From the NCBI GenBank assembly GCA_903900705.1, contig CAIUOG010000043.1, positions 1 through 64,000 on the forward strand: a stretch of 64,000 nucleotides of DNA. Direction: 5' to 3'. The notes under the pieces are model-generated. The model saw only the letters and a list, made by a program, of their open reading frames with translations. It searched no databases and was not told where the DNA came from. Positions 9,601-17,857 of this stretch are shown here, piece by piece. Numbering within the stretch: position 1 is the stretch's first letter; each line of letters starts with the position of its first letter. The DNA is from an uncultured Acidobacteriia bacterium (GTDB taxonomy: Bacteria > Acidobacteriota > Terriglobia > Bryobacterales > Bryobacteraceae). The translations under genes were made by a program, and so were the position numbers.

Positions 9601-9836
9601 CCGGACGAAATATTCTGACCGGTCCCGGCCTCGTCACCGCCGACCTGTCCCTGCGACGAAGCTTCGCACTTCGTGAGCAGCTGAAGTTGACAGCGGAAGC
9701 CCAATCATTCAACAGCCTGAACCGGGCGAATTTCAACCAGCCGGATGCGTTTGCAGACCAACCGCTGACCTTCGGCAGGATTTTCTCAGCCAGGGCTCCG
9801 AGGCAGATTCAGGTGGCGCTGCGGCTCAGCTTTTAG
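6693..9836 (+). CDS. Oar-like TonB-dependent outer-membrane receptor
   Basis: 1047 residues from the ATG at 6693. The reading frame is open to 6216, but the upstream part is antisense to the neighbouring receptor, and the signal peptide (GFIGVVLLFLSSPAQAQ) fixes the start. Domains in order: CarboxypepD_reg (about 27-115: LAGYVLDPSDKSIPGA, GYYEFTGLAPAEYRI), plug with IRGLPLNQRDFLHLALLLPG, FLLDGADNNDT and IQEFKIATNSYSAEYGSAGAG (about 130-250), then the barrel, ending in QIQVALRLSF with the C-terminal Phe of barrel-assembly substrates. The ribosome site is weak. A seven-codon ORF (ATG at 6673) overlaps the start codon by ATGA. Substrate is unknown. It is about as long as its divergent paralogue but only distantly similar by eye. 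Confidence 0.9.
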   Translation: MTSTAFQRSGFIGVVLLFLSSPAQAQVNTGTLAGYVLDPSDKSIPGASITIENVSRAWTRTVQSSIAGYYEFTGLAPAEYRISVEASSFAPLKTRAIRVEVDERVRLDLRTSIAGQKTQVEIHAEVSAVQRDSGEAGAVLDQDLIRGLPLNQRDFLHLALLLPGVAPPVEGSQLSTRGTFAMHSNGGREEANNFLLDGADNNDTDTRGYVLEPSADAIQEFKIATNSYSAEYGSAGAGQVNIITRGGTNEFHGTAWDYLRNRDLDARNFFDGGSKPHFIRNQFGVGAGGAAIRNTTFVYASFEGLRENQGLTQLGTVPTAAVRTGDLSSLGVEVDSPFTGDPFPGATIPKSLISPHAAQVLALFPLPNLPGSSGNFLGNPIGTGNQNQGTIRVDQKVTATSQLMARYSYGRRDLFEPFAENQNELPGFGDYSFDRGHNALLHFEQSLSPLAMNSILVGFNRAVRRIYAQNYTTNVNQLWGVSYLPVSPRDYGYPGISVNGYSRVGDVAPTPIDRTDNTLHLADNLTIIRGAHTLRTGAEFRALQLNGYIEVYSRGQMNFTGALTGLGIGDLLMGLPTLDIKSTYTGPQTLRSKSFSGYVQDDWKASRTLTLNAGLRYEYDSPATDPTNRMATFDFAKGQTVPVGTNGFSRSGTRGWKGGFGPRLGFAWSPLRNTVVRGGYGIYYDAGMFIVDSSQYFNPPFFTISVYFPSETSLITLANPFATTNGFVPPAALSILSPNFKPAYAQHWNLNLQRDVEKAGVFSIAYAGAKGTQLPRSLDVNQPFPGASDLSERAPYPAFSNILETESGGNSEYHSLQVSFKRRLSHGVSALASWTWSKSIDDTSAFLPTSSDQNFPQNSHNYRLERALSSFDARNLASAAFVWEVPAASGMALRKFTRNFELSGILSAQSGRPFTPELSSDNSNTGNSGGNFGIDRPNVLRSPSLANPSPREWFNTNAFAVPQPYTWGNAGRNILTGPGLVTADLSLRRSFALREQLKLTAEAQSFNSLNRANFNQPDAFADQPLTFGRIFSARAPRQIQVALRLSF

Positions 9837-9856
9837 CAAAAAACCGGGGCACGGTC

Positions 9857-9911
9857 TGCGCTATTTAGCGCATGTGCGCGCCATATAACGCAGAGCTGCG
9901 CTATTTAGCGC
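9857..9911. repeat. Two copies of a palindromic 14-mer, 40 bp apart
   Basis: GCGCTATTTAGCGC occurs at 9858-9871 and 9898-9911, each a six-bp inverted repeat (GCGCTA/TAGCGC) around TT and each preceded by T. The spacing of 40 bp is close to four helical turns. Between them is a degenerate copy (GCGCCATATAACGC). The array lies in the 250-bp gap between the receptor stop at 9836 and the large secreted protein at 10087, so it could be an operator for that gene or a 3' RNA structure of the receptor transcript. There is no T-run, so it is not a classic terminator. Confidence 0.5.
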
Positions 9912-10013
9912 CTCGATGGCCTATGAGAAGGGCGAAATGGGAATCGGGACCCTGCAACCCTGGAAGTCCGATTGCTAATGAGACCCATAACAAAAGTTAA
10001 GTAGTAACGAAAG

Positions 10014-10044
10014 AACGATTCAGAGCACGAAATAACGACTCAGA
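10014..10044 (+). repeat. Tandem AACGAYTCAGA repeats upstream of a large secreted protein
   Basis: AACGATTCAGA (10014-10024) and AACGACTCAGA (10034-10044) repeat with a 20-bp period, two helical turns, just upstream of the start at 10087; a partial TCAGAGCGAAA lies at 10062-10072. Direct repeats on one DNA face upstream of a gene suggest an activator site. This is inference. Confidence 0.35.
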
Positions 10045-10086
10045 ATACCGACGACGCCAAATCAGAGCGAAAGGAGCTTCCTGGAT

Positions 10087-13000
10087 ATGGGAACGAGATC
10101 GTACTGCAAACGTGGAGGACTGCTGTTGACGGCAATCTTCGGATGCACTCTGGCAGGTTATGGGGCGGTGGTAGTGCAGCCCGTGCCGTGGATTCCCGCG
10201 ACACCGACGAGTCCGCATACCGTCATTACCGGCGTGCAGGCCACTCTGGGAGCAGCCGTGAACCTGGGCGGCTCATCGGACTCTTTCACCTACACTTGGG
10301 ATTTTGGCGATGGCAGCCCTGTTTCGAGCGCCGCTCCTGTCACAAACACCTACGACTTGTCCGCCACTCACACTTACACAGCGGCGGCGGGCACAACCTA
10401 CACGGCGGTTCTGACCGTAACCGATGCAACCACGCCTGCCAGTTATACGGGCAACTATTACGTGGTGGTGCAGGCCAACACTCTGACGGCGCGGGTCAAC
10501 ATGGCGGTGGACAACGGGCTCTGGTACCTCCACAGAACAATGTGGCGGGAAACGACGACCAATTCCGCCAGCCAGCAGGTCCCGTGGGGCGGTTGGGATA
10601 CCAACGGCGGACATAACTGTTCGGGCGCCGCCTGCTCCAGCGCGGGAGGGAATACTGCCAACAATACCCAGGCCTTTGAGGTCAGCGGACACCTGGAAAC
10701 CGGACCGGCGACCGACCCGTACACGGACGACGTGGCGCGCGGGCTTGCGCGAACCATGTCTTTCCTGGTGCCGAGAGCCAACAACTTCGATGGCGCCAAG
10801 ACGATCAACTACAACCCGGCGGTGCAGGCCAGCCGCTGCAGTGATGGCAGCGTACCCAACTATTCGGTGAATCCGCCTACCTGCACGGCGCCCGCGACGC
10901 TGGTGCTTTACGCTCAGGGCGCGACATCCTGCACCACCCCTCCCTGCACCTTCACATTTGATGGCAACAGCGATGGGCAGATGATTATTGCCGGTAACGA
11001 CAACGCCGGCGACCCGGGATATCAGGCGGGCATGCTGCTCACCGCCATCGTTGCCAGCGGTAATCCGGCAGGGGTCTCGAAAACCGGTACGGCTGGCTCG
11101 GCTGGCTTACCTGGCGTCTACAACCAGACATATAAGAACCTGGTCCAGGACCTGGTCGACGGCATTTCCTATTGCCAGTACTACGGAGACAACAACAATC
11201 CGAACGGCAACGATAACGGCGGCGGTTGGGAATACTATTGCGCGGCCAACTCCAACGACGCTTATTACTACGACGACAATTCTGTCTCGCAATGGAACGC
11301 AATCGCTCTGATCGCCGCCTCCCGCGGCTTTGGTCTCACGATTCCGCCGATTGTCATGGATACGAACCAGGTCTGGACGGCCTGGGATGAAAATATGACG
11401 TCGATTCCAGGGCAGTTCGGCTACAACGGCTGGAACTCCCTCGCGTGGGGACCCTGGGCCACGACACCATCCGGCATGGTGCAACTCGCGATGACCGGCA
11501 ACGGGAGAACGGCGGCAGGCGTTCCGGATCAGCGCTGGAACATGGCGGAGACTTACTACCACGACAACTTCTGTAACTCGGGGGGCGATGCCACAACCAG
11601 CCCGAAGGCTTACACGTACGGCCTGTACTCGTTTACCAAAGCGATGGAACAGCACGATCCGGGAGGTGTCCTGTCTTCCATCACTTACCTGCTGGACATG
11701 CCCTCCGGCACGAATCCCATTGACTGGTATGGCGGCCTGGCATCGGCGGGCGCCCCCTGTGATGGCGTGGCGCAAACCCTGGTTGGCAGGCAAAACGCGG
11801 ACGGCTCCTGGTCGCAGGTGGATTATTCCGGAGCCCAGTATCCCTTCGAGACTTCCTGGAGCGTGCAGATGCTCCAGAAGACCTCTTTCACTGCCTGCGT
11901 GACCGATCTTGGCGGGCGCGGCGTCGCCGGCCCAACCGCCAGTCTGACCTGGAGTTCGGTGCCTGGCGTGAATGGCTATACCGTGGAACGGTCTCTGACT
12001 AATGGCGGCCCCTACTCGACCGTCGCCACCACGCAGGGGACAACCTTCACCGATAGCGGCGGTGGGCTGATGGGCGGCACCACTTATTACTACGTCGTGC
12101 AACCTCTGAACAGTGACCGCCGGGCCGTCTGCACCTCGAACCAGGCCTCCATCGCCCTCCCCGCGGGCGGCAGCGGCGGGCTGACTGTGACCGGTACGGA
12201 CGGTGGCACCATTCCGCTCGGTTCGCCAATTCAGCTCAGTGTTGCGGCGACCGGAGCCACGCCCCCTTATTCATATTCCACCAGCGCGGTGCTGCCGCCT
12301 GGCACCCAGTTGATTGGGACAACGCTCTTCGGCACACCCACGCAGCCGGGCAACTACAGCATTCCGGTCCTTGTGTCGGATGGCTCGATTCCCGCGAATA
12401 AGGTGACGGTGACGCTGACCTTCTCTGTTCTCGGTCTGACATCCAGGGTTCCGGCAGGCATCACGTTCTCGCCCTATCAGGCGAGCCTCTCGGCCGCCGG
12501 CGGAAGGTTGCCTTATCGGTATTCCCTCTCGTTCCTGCCCCCCGGGCTGAACGTCAATCAGACCGGCACCATTCAGGGAATCGTGCAGGCGCCCGGAACC
12601 TGGACCGTCACGGCGACGGTCACCGAAGCCGGTGGCGTTTCCTACTCGGCCCCTGTCACCTTTACGTTCACAGCGCCTGCGCCGCTGAGCGTAAATTCCG
12701 GAGTGCTTCCCATCGGCACGGTGAACACGCCTTATAACGCCATCCTGGGTGCGACCGGCGGTGCTCCGCCGCTGACCTGGGCCATCAGTTCCGGCGCGTT
12801 GCCCCATGGTTTGAACCTGCAGCCCGGTGGAACCATTGCCGGCATCCCGAGCACTGTTGGTGTCTTCAACTTTGGCGTCCGTGCCACGGACCTGACAGGT
12901 GCTTCGGCGGTCGGAACGGCCTCCATCACTGTGGGACCCGCGCCGCTGACCATCCTGACCCCGTCGCCTCTGGCAAACGGTACGGTGAATTATCAGTACC

Positions 13001-15663
13001 CGGCGCTGACGTTCATGGCTGCGGGCGGCATTCCGCCCTACTCCTATGCCGTGACCGCGGGCTCATTACCCAAAGGCCTGGCGCTGGCTCCGAATGGCCA
13101 GTTGACCGGTACGCCCGCGGCTAAGTCACAGAACGACTACGCCTTTACAGTAACGGTAACGGACTCCGCGCCGCCGCCGGCCGCGATGGAACGGGCATCG
13201 AGAAGTATTACCCGCTACGCCACGCTGAGTCCGCGGGTCGCCACCGGAAGCGCACCCTTCACGCTCACCATCCGCCCCCCCACCACGGATCTGCAGGTGA
13301 GTTCGGGCAGCCTGACGTTCGCGCTTCCCGTCGGTTCGGTCGCCCTGCCTCCGTCTCAAACAGTTGGCGTTACGTCAACCGGGGCGGCTGCGATCAACTA
13401 CTCCACGTCGATCGCGCCGGCGGGTACCGGCTGGCTTTCCGTCGGCATCGGAGGCAGTACTCCCGGAGTGGTCTCCATCAGTCTGACCAACCAGGCTCTC
13501 AATCTGCCGGCCTCGTCCAACGCCTATCAGGCTTCCGTACTGGTGACCTGCATGGCGCCTGCGCCGTGTGCGGGCCAGAGCCAGTCCGTCGCCGTGAACC
13601 TCAATGTGACGGCAACTCCGGCACAACTGAGCGTTCCCACGAATCTGATCAGCTTCACAACTCCGGCCTCCTCTCCGCAGGCGCAGTCTCAGGGCCTTGT
13701 GGTTCAGAATACGGGAGGGAGTTCCATTGGCTTCGCCAGCGCTTCGTGTGAAGCCGCCTGGTGCACCGTGACCGGCGTACCCGGTTCCGTCGGCGCAGGT
13801 AGCTCAGTCAGTCTGAATGTGACGGCAGACCCGACCGGGCTCGCCGCCGGCTTCTATCGGACGGCTGCTGATCTGCGGACCTCGGCAGGTGCGGCCAGTG
13901 TTCCGGTTACTTTATTCATCGGCACGGCTTCCACCATGACGCTGCAGCCCGGCGGGACATTATTCCAGTCGGTTGGCGGCGGGGTACCAAACGGTGGCGT
14001 GAACTCGTTCCTGATCGCTCCGGTAAGCAGCAATCCCATCAACTGGACCGCCAGTGTTCTGCCGGGCGCGAGCTGGCTCTCGATCAGCGGCGGCTCTGGC
14101 ACAGCGTCCGCCGCCCAGCCAGGCACGGTGAATTTCGCGATTGATCCGAATATTGTGGCAGGACTCGCTCCGGGAGGGTATTACGGTACGATCCGCGTGA
14201 TGTCAGGTGATGTTCTGAATACGCCTCTGGACTTCCAGGTGGTACTCAACGTTTCACCGGACGGGGCCAACCAGACACCGGCGCCGTCACCGGCCGGACT
14301 GTTGTTCATCTCAGCGGCGGGAACCAACCCACCGGCGCAAACGGTGCAGCTGTCCAGCAACTCGAGAGCGCCCATTGCCTACACAGCGGCGGCCAGCGGC
14401 GGCAGTTGGCTTTCCGTGAGCCCGGCTTCCGGCAACGCACCGGCGCAGGGACGCGCAAACTCTCAGATCTCCGTGAACCCCGCGAATCTGAATGCCGGAA
14501 CCTATCGCGGCGGAGTCACCTATAACTTCGGCGGCGGGTCCGACGTGAGAACGGTGAACGTCACGCTGATCGTCCCACTGGCAAGCCAGGCGGTGCAAAG
14601 CGACCGTCCGGGTGAACCGGCGCCCAGGGACACCTCGGCCACCTGCACGCCCACCCAGATCATCCCGGTGCCCATCGGGCTGGTGAGCAACTTCAGCGTG
14701 CCGGCGGGCCTGCCCTCGCCGTTCTCCATCCAGCTCATGAACAACTGCGGAGCCACGGTGGCAAACGGAAGGGTGGTCTCGACCTTCACGAACGGAGATC
14801 CGGCGATCATCCTGTCGCTCGCCAATCCGGCAACGTCCCTCTACGCTTCCACGTGGGTACCACGACAGGCGGCCGCGCAGATTACGGTCACTACCACTGC
14901 GTCGGTACCGGGCTTCGCACCGGTCACCATCCAGCTTTCCGGCACGGTGACGCCGAGCACCGTTCCGCAGCTGACGCCGAACTCGACCCTGAATATCTAC
15001 AACCCGGTCTCCGGCGCGGCGCTCGCACCCGGAACCCTGGTGCAGATCGGCGGCTCCGGACTCGCATCCGCCGCCGCCACCGCATCGGTGCCGCTGCCCA
15101 CAACCTTAGGTGGCACGCAGGTGGTCATCGGTGGCGTGCCTGCTCCGCTCCTCTTCGTGAGCCCGACGCAGCTCACTGCCGAAATTCCATTCCGGCTGAC
15201 GCCCGATATGCAGTATCAGGTGGTCGTCAGTACGAATGGCGCACTCAGCACCCCGGCTCCCATCCAGCTTTCCGCCACCGACCCCGGTGTCGCAACGGCT
15301 GTGAGCGGACTGGTCAGCGCATCACACGCCAACGGCTCGGCCATCAGCGAGAGTTCGCCGGCCGCGCCCGGCGAGACCATCGTGCTCGTGGCAACCGGCC
15401 TGGGCGTCACCGATAACCCGGTGGCGGACGGAGCCGCCTCCCCCGCATCACCGCTCGCCAACGCCGTCGCCAAGCCGACTGTCACCATCAACAACGAACC
15501 AGCGGTTGTCTCGTTCGCCGGACTGCAACCCGGAGAATCGGGCATCTATCAGATCAATGTTCAGGTTCCGTCTGACGTGCCGAATGGCGATCTGACGCTG
15601 GTTCTCTCACAGAACGGCAGTCCCGCGAACAGCGCGGTGCTGCCGGTAAAAGCGGGGAAATAA
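10087..15663 (+). CDS. Giant secreted protein: PKD, cyclase-like, Ig-like, BACON and TIGR03437 domains
   Basis: 1858 residues, with AAAGGAG 10 bp before the ATG. A signal sequence (about 1-28) leads into a PKD domain (about 35-130: TWDFGDGSP, YTAVLTVTDAT). Residues about 135-600 form a helical module rich in Asn, Tyr and Asp, ending in RQNADGSW, a QxxxGSW-like repeat of terpenoid-cyclase/prenyltransferase alpha-alpha barrels. A fibronectin-III domain (about 615-690) follows, then four putative Ig (He_PIG) repeats (about 700-1060; GTPTQPGNYSI, GIPSTVGVFNF), BACON-like repeats (about 1080-1480; WLSVSPASG, WLSISGGSG) and the C-terminal TIGR03437 domain (about 1630-1858; VSPTQLTAEIPF, GIYQINVQVP). 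TIGR03437 was defined from Solibacter. A surface or secreted polymer-binding role is likely; catalysis is unproven. Confidence 0.88.
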   Translation: MGTRSYCKRGGLLLTAIFGCTLAGYGAVVVQPVPWIPATPTSPHTVITGVQATLGAAVNLGGSSDSFTYTWDFGDGSPVSSAAPVTNTYDLSATHTYTAAAGTTYTAVLTVTDATTPASYTGNYYVVVQANTLTARVNMAVDNGLWYLHRTMWRETTTNSASQQVPWGGWDTNGGHNCSGAACSSAGGNTANNTQAFEVSGHLETGPATDPYTDDVARGLARTMSFLVPRANNFDGAKTINYNPAVQASRCSDGSVPNYSVNPPTCTAPATLVLYAQGATSCTTPPCTFTFDGNSDGQMIIAGNDNAGDPGYQAGMLLTAIVASGNPAGVSKTGTAGSAGLPGVYNQTYKNLVQDLVDGISYCQYYGDNNNPNGNDNGGGWEYYCAANSNDAYYYDDNSVSQWNAIALIAASRGFGLTIPPIVMDTNQVWTAWDENMTSIPGQFGYNGWNSLAWGPWATTPSGMVQLAMTGNGRTAAGVPDQRWNMAETYYHDNFCNSGGDATTSPKAYTYGLYSFTKAMEQHDPGGVLSSITYLLDMPSGTNPIDWYGGLASAGAPCDGVAQTLVGRQNADGSWSQVDYSGAQYPFETSWSVQMLQKTSFTACVTDLGGRGVAGPTASLTWSSVPGVNGYTVERSLTNGGPYSTVATTQGTTFTDSGGGLMGGTTYYYVVQPLNSDRRAVCTSNQASIALPAGGSGGLTVTGTDGGTIPLGSPIQLSVAATGATPPYSYSTSAVLPPGTQLIGTTLFGTPTQPGNYSIPVLVSDGSIPANKVTVTLTFSVLGLTSRVPAGITFSPYQASLSAAGGRLPYRYSLSFLPPGLNVNQTGTIQGIVQAPGTWTVTATVTEAGGVSYSAPVTFTFTAPAPLSVNSGVLPIGTVNTPYNAILGATGGAPPLTWAISSGALPHGLNLQPGGTIAGIPSTVGVFNFGVRATDLTGASAVGTASITVGPAPLTILTPSPLANGTVNYQYPALTFMAAGGIPPYSYAVTAGSLPKGLALAPNGQLTGTPAAKSQNDYAFTVTVTDSAPPPAAMERASRSITRYATLSPRVATGSAPFTLTIRPPTTDLQVSSGSLTFALPVGSVALPPSQTVGVTSTGAAAINYSTSIAPAGTGWLSVGIGGSTPGVVSISLTNQALNLPASSNAYQASVLVTCMAPAPCAGQSQSVAVNLNVTATPAQLSVPTNLISFTTPASSPQAQSQGLVVQNTGGSSIGFASASCEAAWCTVTGVPGSVGAGSSVSLNVTADPTGLAAGFYRTAADLRTSAGAASVPVTLFIGTASTMTLQPGGTLFQSVGGGVPNGGVNSFLIAPVSSNPINWTASVLPGASWLSISGGSGTASAAQPGTVNFAIDPNIVAGLAPGGYYGTIRVMSGDVLNTPLDFQVVLNVSPDGANQTPAPSPAGLLFISAAGTNPPAQTVQLSSNSRAPIAYTAAASGGSWLSVSPASGNAPAQGRANSQISVNPANLNAGTYRGGVTYNFGGGSDVRTVNVTLIVPLASQAVQSDRPGEPAPRDTSATCTPTQIIPVPIGLVSNFSVPAGLPSPFSIQLMNNCGATVANGRVVSTFTNGDPAIILSLANPATSLYASTWVPRQAAAQITVTTTASVPGFAPVTIQLSGTVTPSTVPQLTPNSTLNIYNPVSGAALAPGTLVQIGGSGLASAAATASVPLPTTLGGTQVVIGGVPAPLLFVSPTQLTAEIPFRLTPDMQYQVVVSTNGALSTPAPIQLSATDPGVATAVSGLVSASHANGSAISESSPAAPGETIVLVATGLGVTDNPVADGAASPASPLANAVAKPTVTINNEPAVVSFAGLQPGESGIYQINVQVPSDVPNGDLTLVLSQNGSPANSAVLPVKAGK

Positions 15664-15695
15664 GTCCGGCTCTGGTGCGCCAGACGAAGCAACCT

Positions 15696-15741
15696 AAAAA
15701 ACGGGCCCTCCGACAAACACTCCCGGAGGGCCCGTTTTTTT
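15696..15741 (+). terminator. Strong intrinsic terminator, probably bidirectional
   Basis: A perfect 11-bp stem CGGGCCCTCCG / CGGAGGGCCCG (15702-15712 and 15724-15734) with an 11-base loop is followed by seven T and preceded by six A. It lies 32 bp after the stop of the large secreted protein and isolates it from the aldehyde dehydrogenase gene. Confidence 0.92.
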
Positions 15742-15771
15742 GTTGTGGCGGCATCCTGTAAGTTAGATGTC

Positions 15772-17187
15772 ATGAACGAATTCCCGATGTGGATCGGGGG
15801 CGAGTCCGTCAGGACGGACTCCCCGCAGGATGTCCGAATCCCTTTCGACGGCTCCGTTGCCGGCACCATCTTCCTCGCCGGCTGGGAGCAGGTGGATGCC
15901 GCAATCCAATCGGCTTCCAGAACTTTCCCGGTCATGCGCGGAATGAGCAGGCACGAGCGGTCCACCATACTTTATAAGGCCCACGGGATCCTGAGCGAAC
16001 GCCGGGAACAGATGGCGCAGGCCATCGCTTCGGAATCCGGCAAGCCGATCCGGGAAGCGCGCGTGGAAGTGGAACGCGGCCTGATGACCCTGTTGTTTTC
16101 CGCGGAGGAAGCGCACCGGCTGCATGGCGAGGAGGTGCCCATGGACGCGCACCCCGGCGCGAGGGGCAAGACCGGTCTGCTGATCCGCGAACCGCTCGGC
16201 GTGATCGCCGCAATCACACCGTTCAATTTCCCACTAAATCTTTCGCTCCACAAGATCGGTCCCGCCATCGCGGCAGGCAATACCGTCGTCCACAAACCCG
16301 CTTCCACCACACCGCTCAGCGCCATTCTGCTCGCGGGAATCTTCCGGGATGCCGGACTACCCGCGGGAGCGCTGAACGTGATCACAGGGCCGGGCGGCAC
16401 CATCGGGGACGCGCTGACTTTCGATCCACGCATCGCCATGGTGACCTTCACCGGCAGCCCCGAAGTAGGCCAGCGGATCCGAAATCTGGCAGGGATGAAA
16501 CGCGTCACGTTGGAACTGGGCTCGAATTCCGCCGTGATTATCGAACCAGATGCCGATCTGGACAAGGCTATCCCTAAGTGCGTGGCCGGTTCCTTTGCCC
16601 ATTCCGGACAGGTCTGCATCTCACTGCAGCGCATCTTCGCCCACGAATCCGTGCGCGATGAGGTGGCGGAGCGAATGGCGGAGTTGACCGGGAAACTGAA
16701 GATCGGACATCCCCTCGATGAGGCAACGGAAATCAGTTCCCTGATCACCGAGGCCGAAGCCATTCGGATCGAAAGCTGGATCGGCGAAGCGAAGGATGCC
16801 GGGGCGAAAGTATTGACAGGTGGAAACCGGCGCGGCACCACCATCGCGCCGTCGGTTCTGACCGATGTTCCAGCCTCCGCGAAGCTCTGCGCACGCGAGG
16901 CCTTCGGGCCGGTGGTGTCAGTGAATTCGTACAAAACGCTTGATGAAGCCGTGGACCTGGTCAATCGTTCCGATTACGGTCTGCAGGCGGGCATGTATAC
17001 CCGCGACATCGACAAGGCGTTTCAAACCGCCCGCGCCGTTCACGTAGGAGGCTTTCATATTAACGAGATACCGGCCTTTCGGGTCGACCAGATGCCGTAC
17101 GGCGGGGTGAAACTTTCCGGCAACGGTCGCGAAGGCCCGCGCTACGCCGTCGAGGAGATGACGGAACTGAAGCTGATTACGTGGTAA
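15772..17187 (+). CDS. NAD(P)-dependent aldehyde dehydrogenase
   Basis: 471 residues from the ATG at 15772; the frame is open to 15745, but alignment of the MNEFPMWIGGE start with family N-termini favours 15772. The full ALDH signature is present: Asn152 in TPFNFPLN (oxyanion), Lys175 in VHKPAS (cofactor), FTGSPEVGQRI (nucleotide-binding loop), Glu248 in LELGSNSA (general base) and Cys282 in SGQVCISLQR (nucleophile). The cofactor loop and overall sequence resemble lactaldehyde/glycolaldehyde or phosphonoacetaldehyde-type dehydrogenases, but substrate cannot be fixed from sequence. It stands alone between the terminator at 15741 and the ECF sigma operon, with no strong ribosome site. Confidence 0.9.
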   Translation: MNEFPMWIGGESVRTDSPQDVRIPFDGSVAGTIFLAGWEQVDAAIQSASRTFPVMRGMSRHERSTILYKAHGILSERREQMAQAIASESGKPIREARVEVERGLMTLLFSAEEAHRLHGEEVPMDAHPGARGKTGLLIREPLGVIAAITPFNFPLNLSLHKIGPAIAAGNTVVHKPASTTPLSAILLAGIFRDAGLPAGALNVITGPGGTIGDALTFDPRIAMVTFTGSPEVGQRIRNLAGMKRVTLELGSNSAVIIEPDADLDKAIPKCVAGSFAHSGQVCISLQRIFAHESVRDEVAERMAELTGKLKIGHPLDEATEISSLITEAEAIRIESWIGEAKDAGAKVLTGGNRRGTTIAPSVLTDVPASAKLCAREAFGPVVSVNSYKTLDEAVDLVNRSDYGLQAGMYTRDIDKAFQTARAVHVGGFHINEIPAFRVDQMPYGGVKLSGNGREGPRYAVEEMTELKLITW

Positions 17188-17230
17188 GGTGACATTTTTT
17201 TGAGCGGCGCGTCCAACCGAGTGGACAAAC

Positions 17231-17857
17231 ATGTACGAGGCCGCGGAAACAGTGAGCGCCGGATTGGCAGTCCCCCTATTGGCGACAACAGATGAAGCAA
17301 GCCTGATCCGGGCGGCCCAGAAGGGCGACCAGGACGCCTTTGAGCGTCTGGTGCGGATGTACGACCATAGTGTGCTCCGCATCGCCATGAACCTTCTGCG
17401 GTCACCCGAAGAGGCGCGGGACGTTTATCAGGAGGCCTTCCTGAAGGTCTACAAAAACCTGAACAACTTTCGGTTCGATTGTTCGTTCCACACCTGGCTT
17501 TACCGGATTGTGACGAACATCTGCCTCGATCACCTGCGCCGCCGCAAGGTGCGCAAAGAGGAATCAACGGTGGTGGAGACTCCCGACGGATTGCTGGACC
17601 GTGTATCGCAACTCGAAGAAGGCGCGCCCCACGCTGACCCCGAACGCCAGATGTGGAACAGCGAACTGGCCGGGAAGATCTCCGGCGCACTGAGCGCCCT
17701 CACGCCGCGGGAGCGGACCGTCTTCGAACTGCGCCACTATGAAGGGCTGCGGCTGCGCGCCATCGGCGAAATGATCGGAACCACCGAAGAGGCTGCCAAG
17801 AACTGCCTCTTCCGGGCCACGCAGAAAATGCGGGCCAGTCTGGAAGCGTTTGTGTGA
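17231..17857 (+). CDS. ECF-type RNA polymerase sigma factor
   Basis: 208 residues. Region 2 spans about residues 30-100 (QKGDQDAFERLVRMY, ARDVYQEAFLKVYKNL, HTWLYRIVTNICLDHLRRRK). Region 4 is at about 150-205 (LTPRERTVFELRHYEGL, IGEMIGTTEEAAKNCLFRA). There is no region 3, as expected for group-4 (extracytoplasmic function) sigma factors. It is the first gene of a coupled run of four: its stop overlaps the start of the anti-sigma gene (GTGA), and DUF4097 and PDZ genes follow. This order suggests the sigma factor answers an envelope signal held by the membrane-bound anti-sigma factor. The 22-residue N-terminal extension before region 2 is longer than usual. Confidence 0.93.
   Translation: MYEAAETVSAGLAVPLLATTDEASLIRAAQKGDQDAFERLVRMYDHSVLRIAMNLLRSPEEARDVYQEAFLKVYKNLNNFRFDCSFHTWLYRIVTNICLDHLRRRKVRKEESTVVETPDGLLDRVSQLEEGAPHADPERQMWNSELAGKISGALSALTPRERTVFELRHYEGLRLRAIGEMIGTTEEAAKNCLFRATQKMRASLEAFV

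Noticed and set aside
9857-9911. CRISPR-like repeat
   Set aside because: Only two exact copies, spacing and repeat length wrong, no cas genes.
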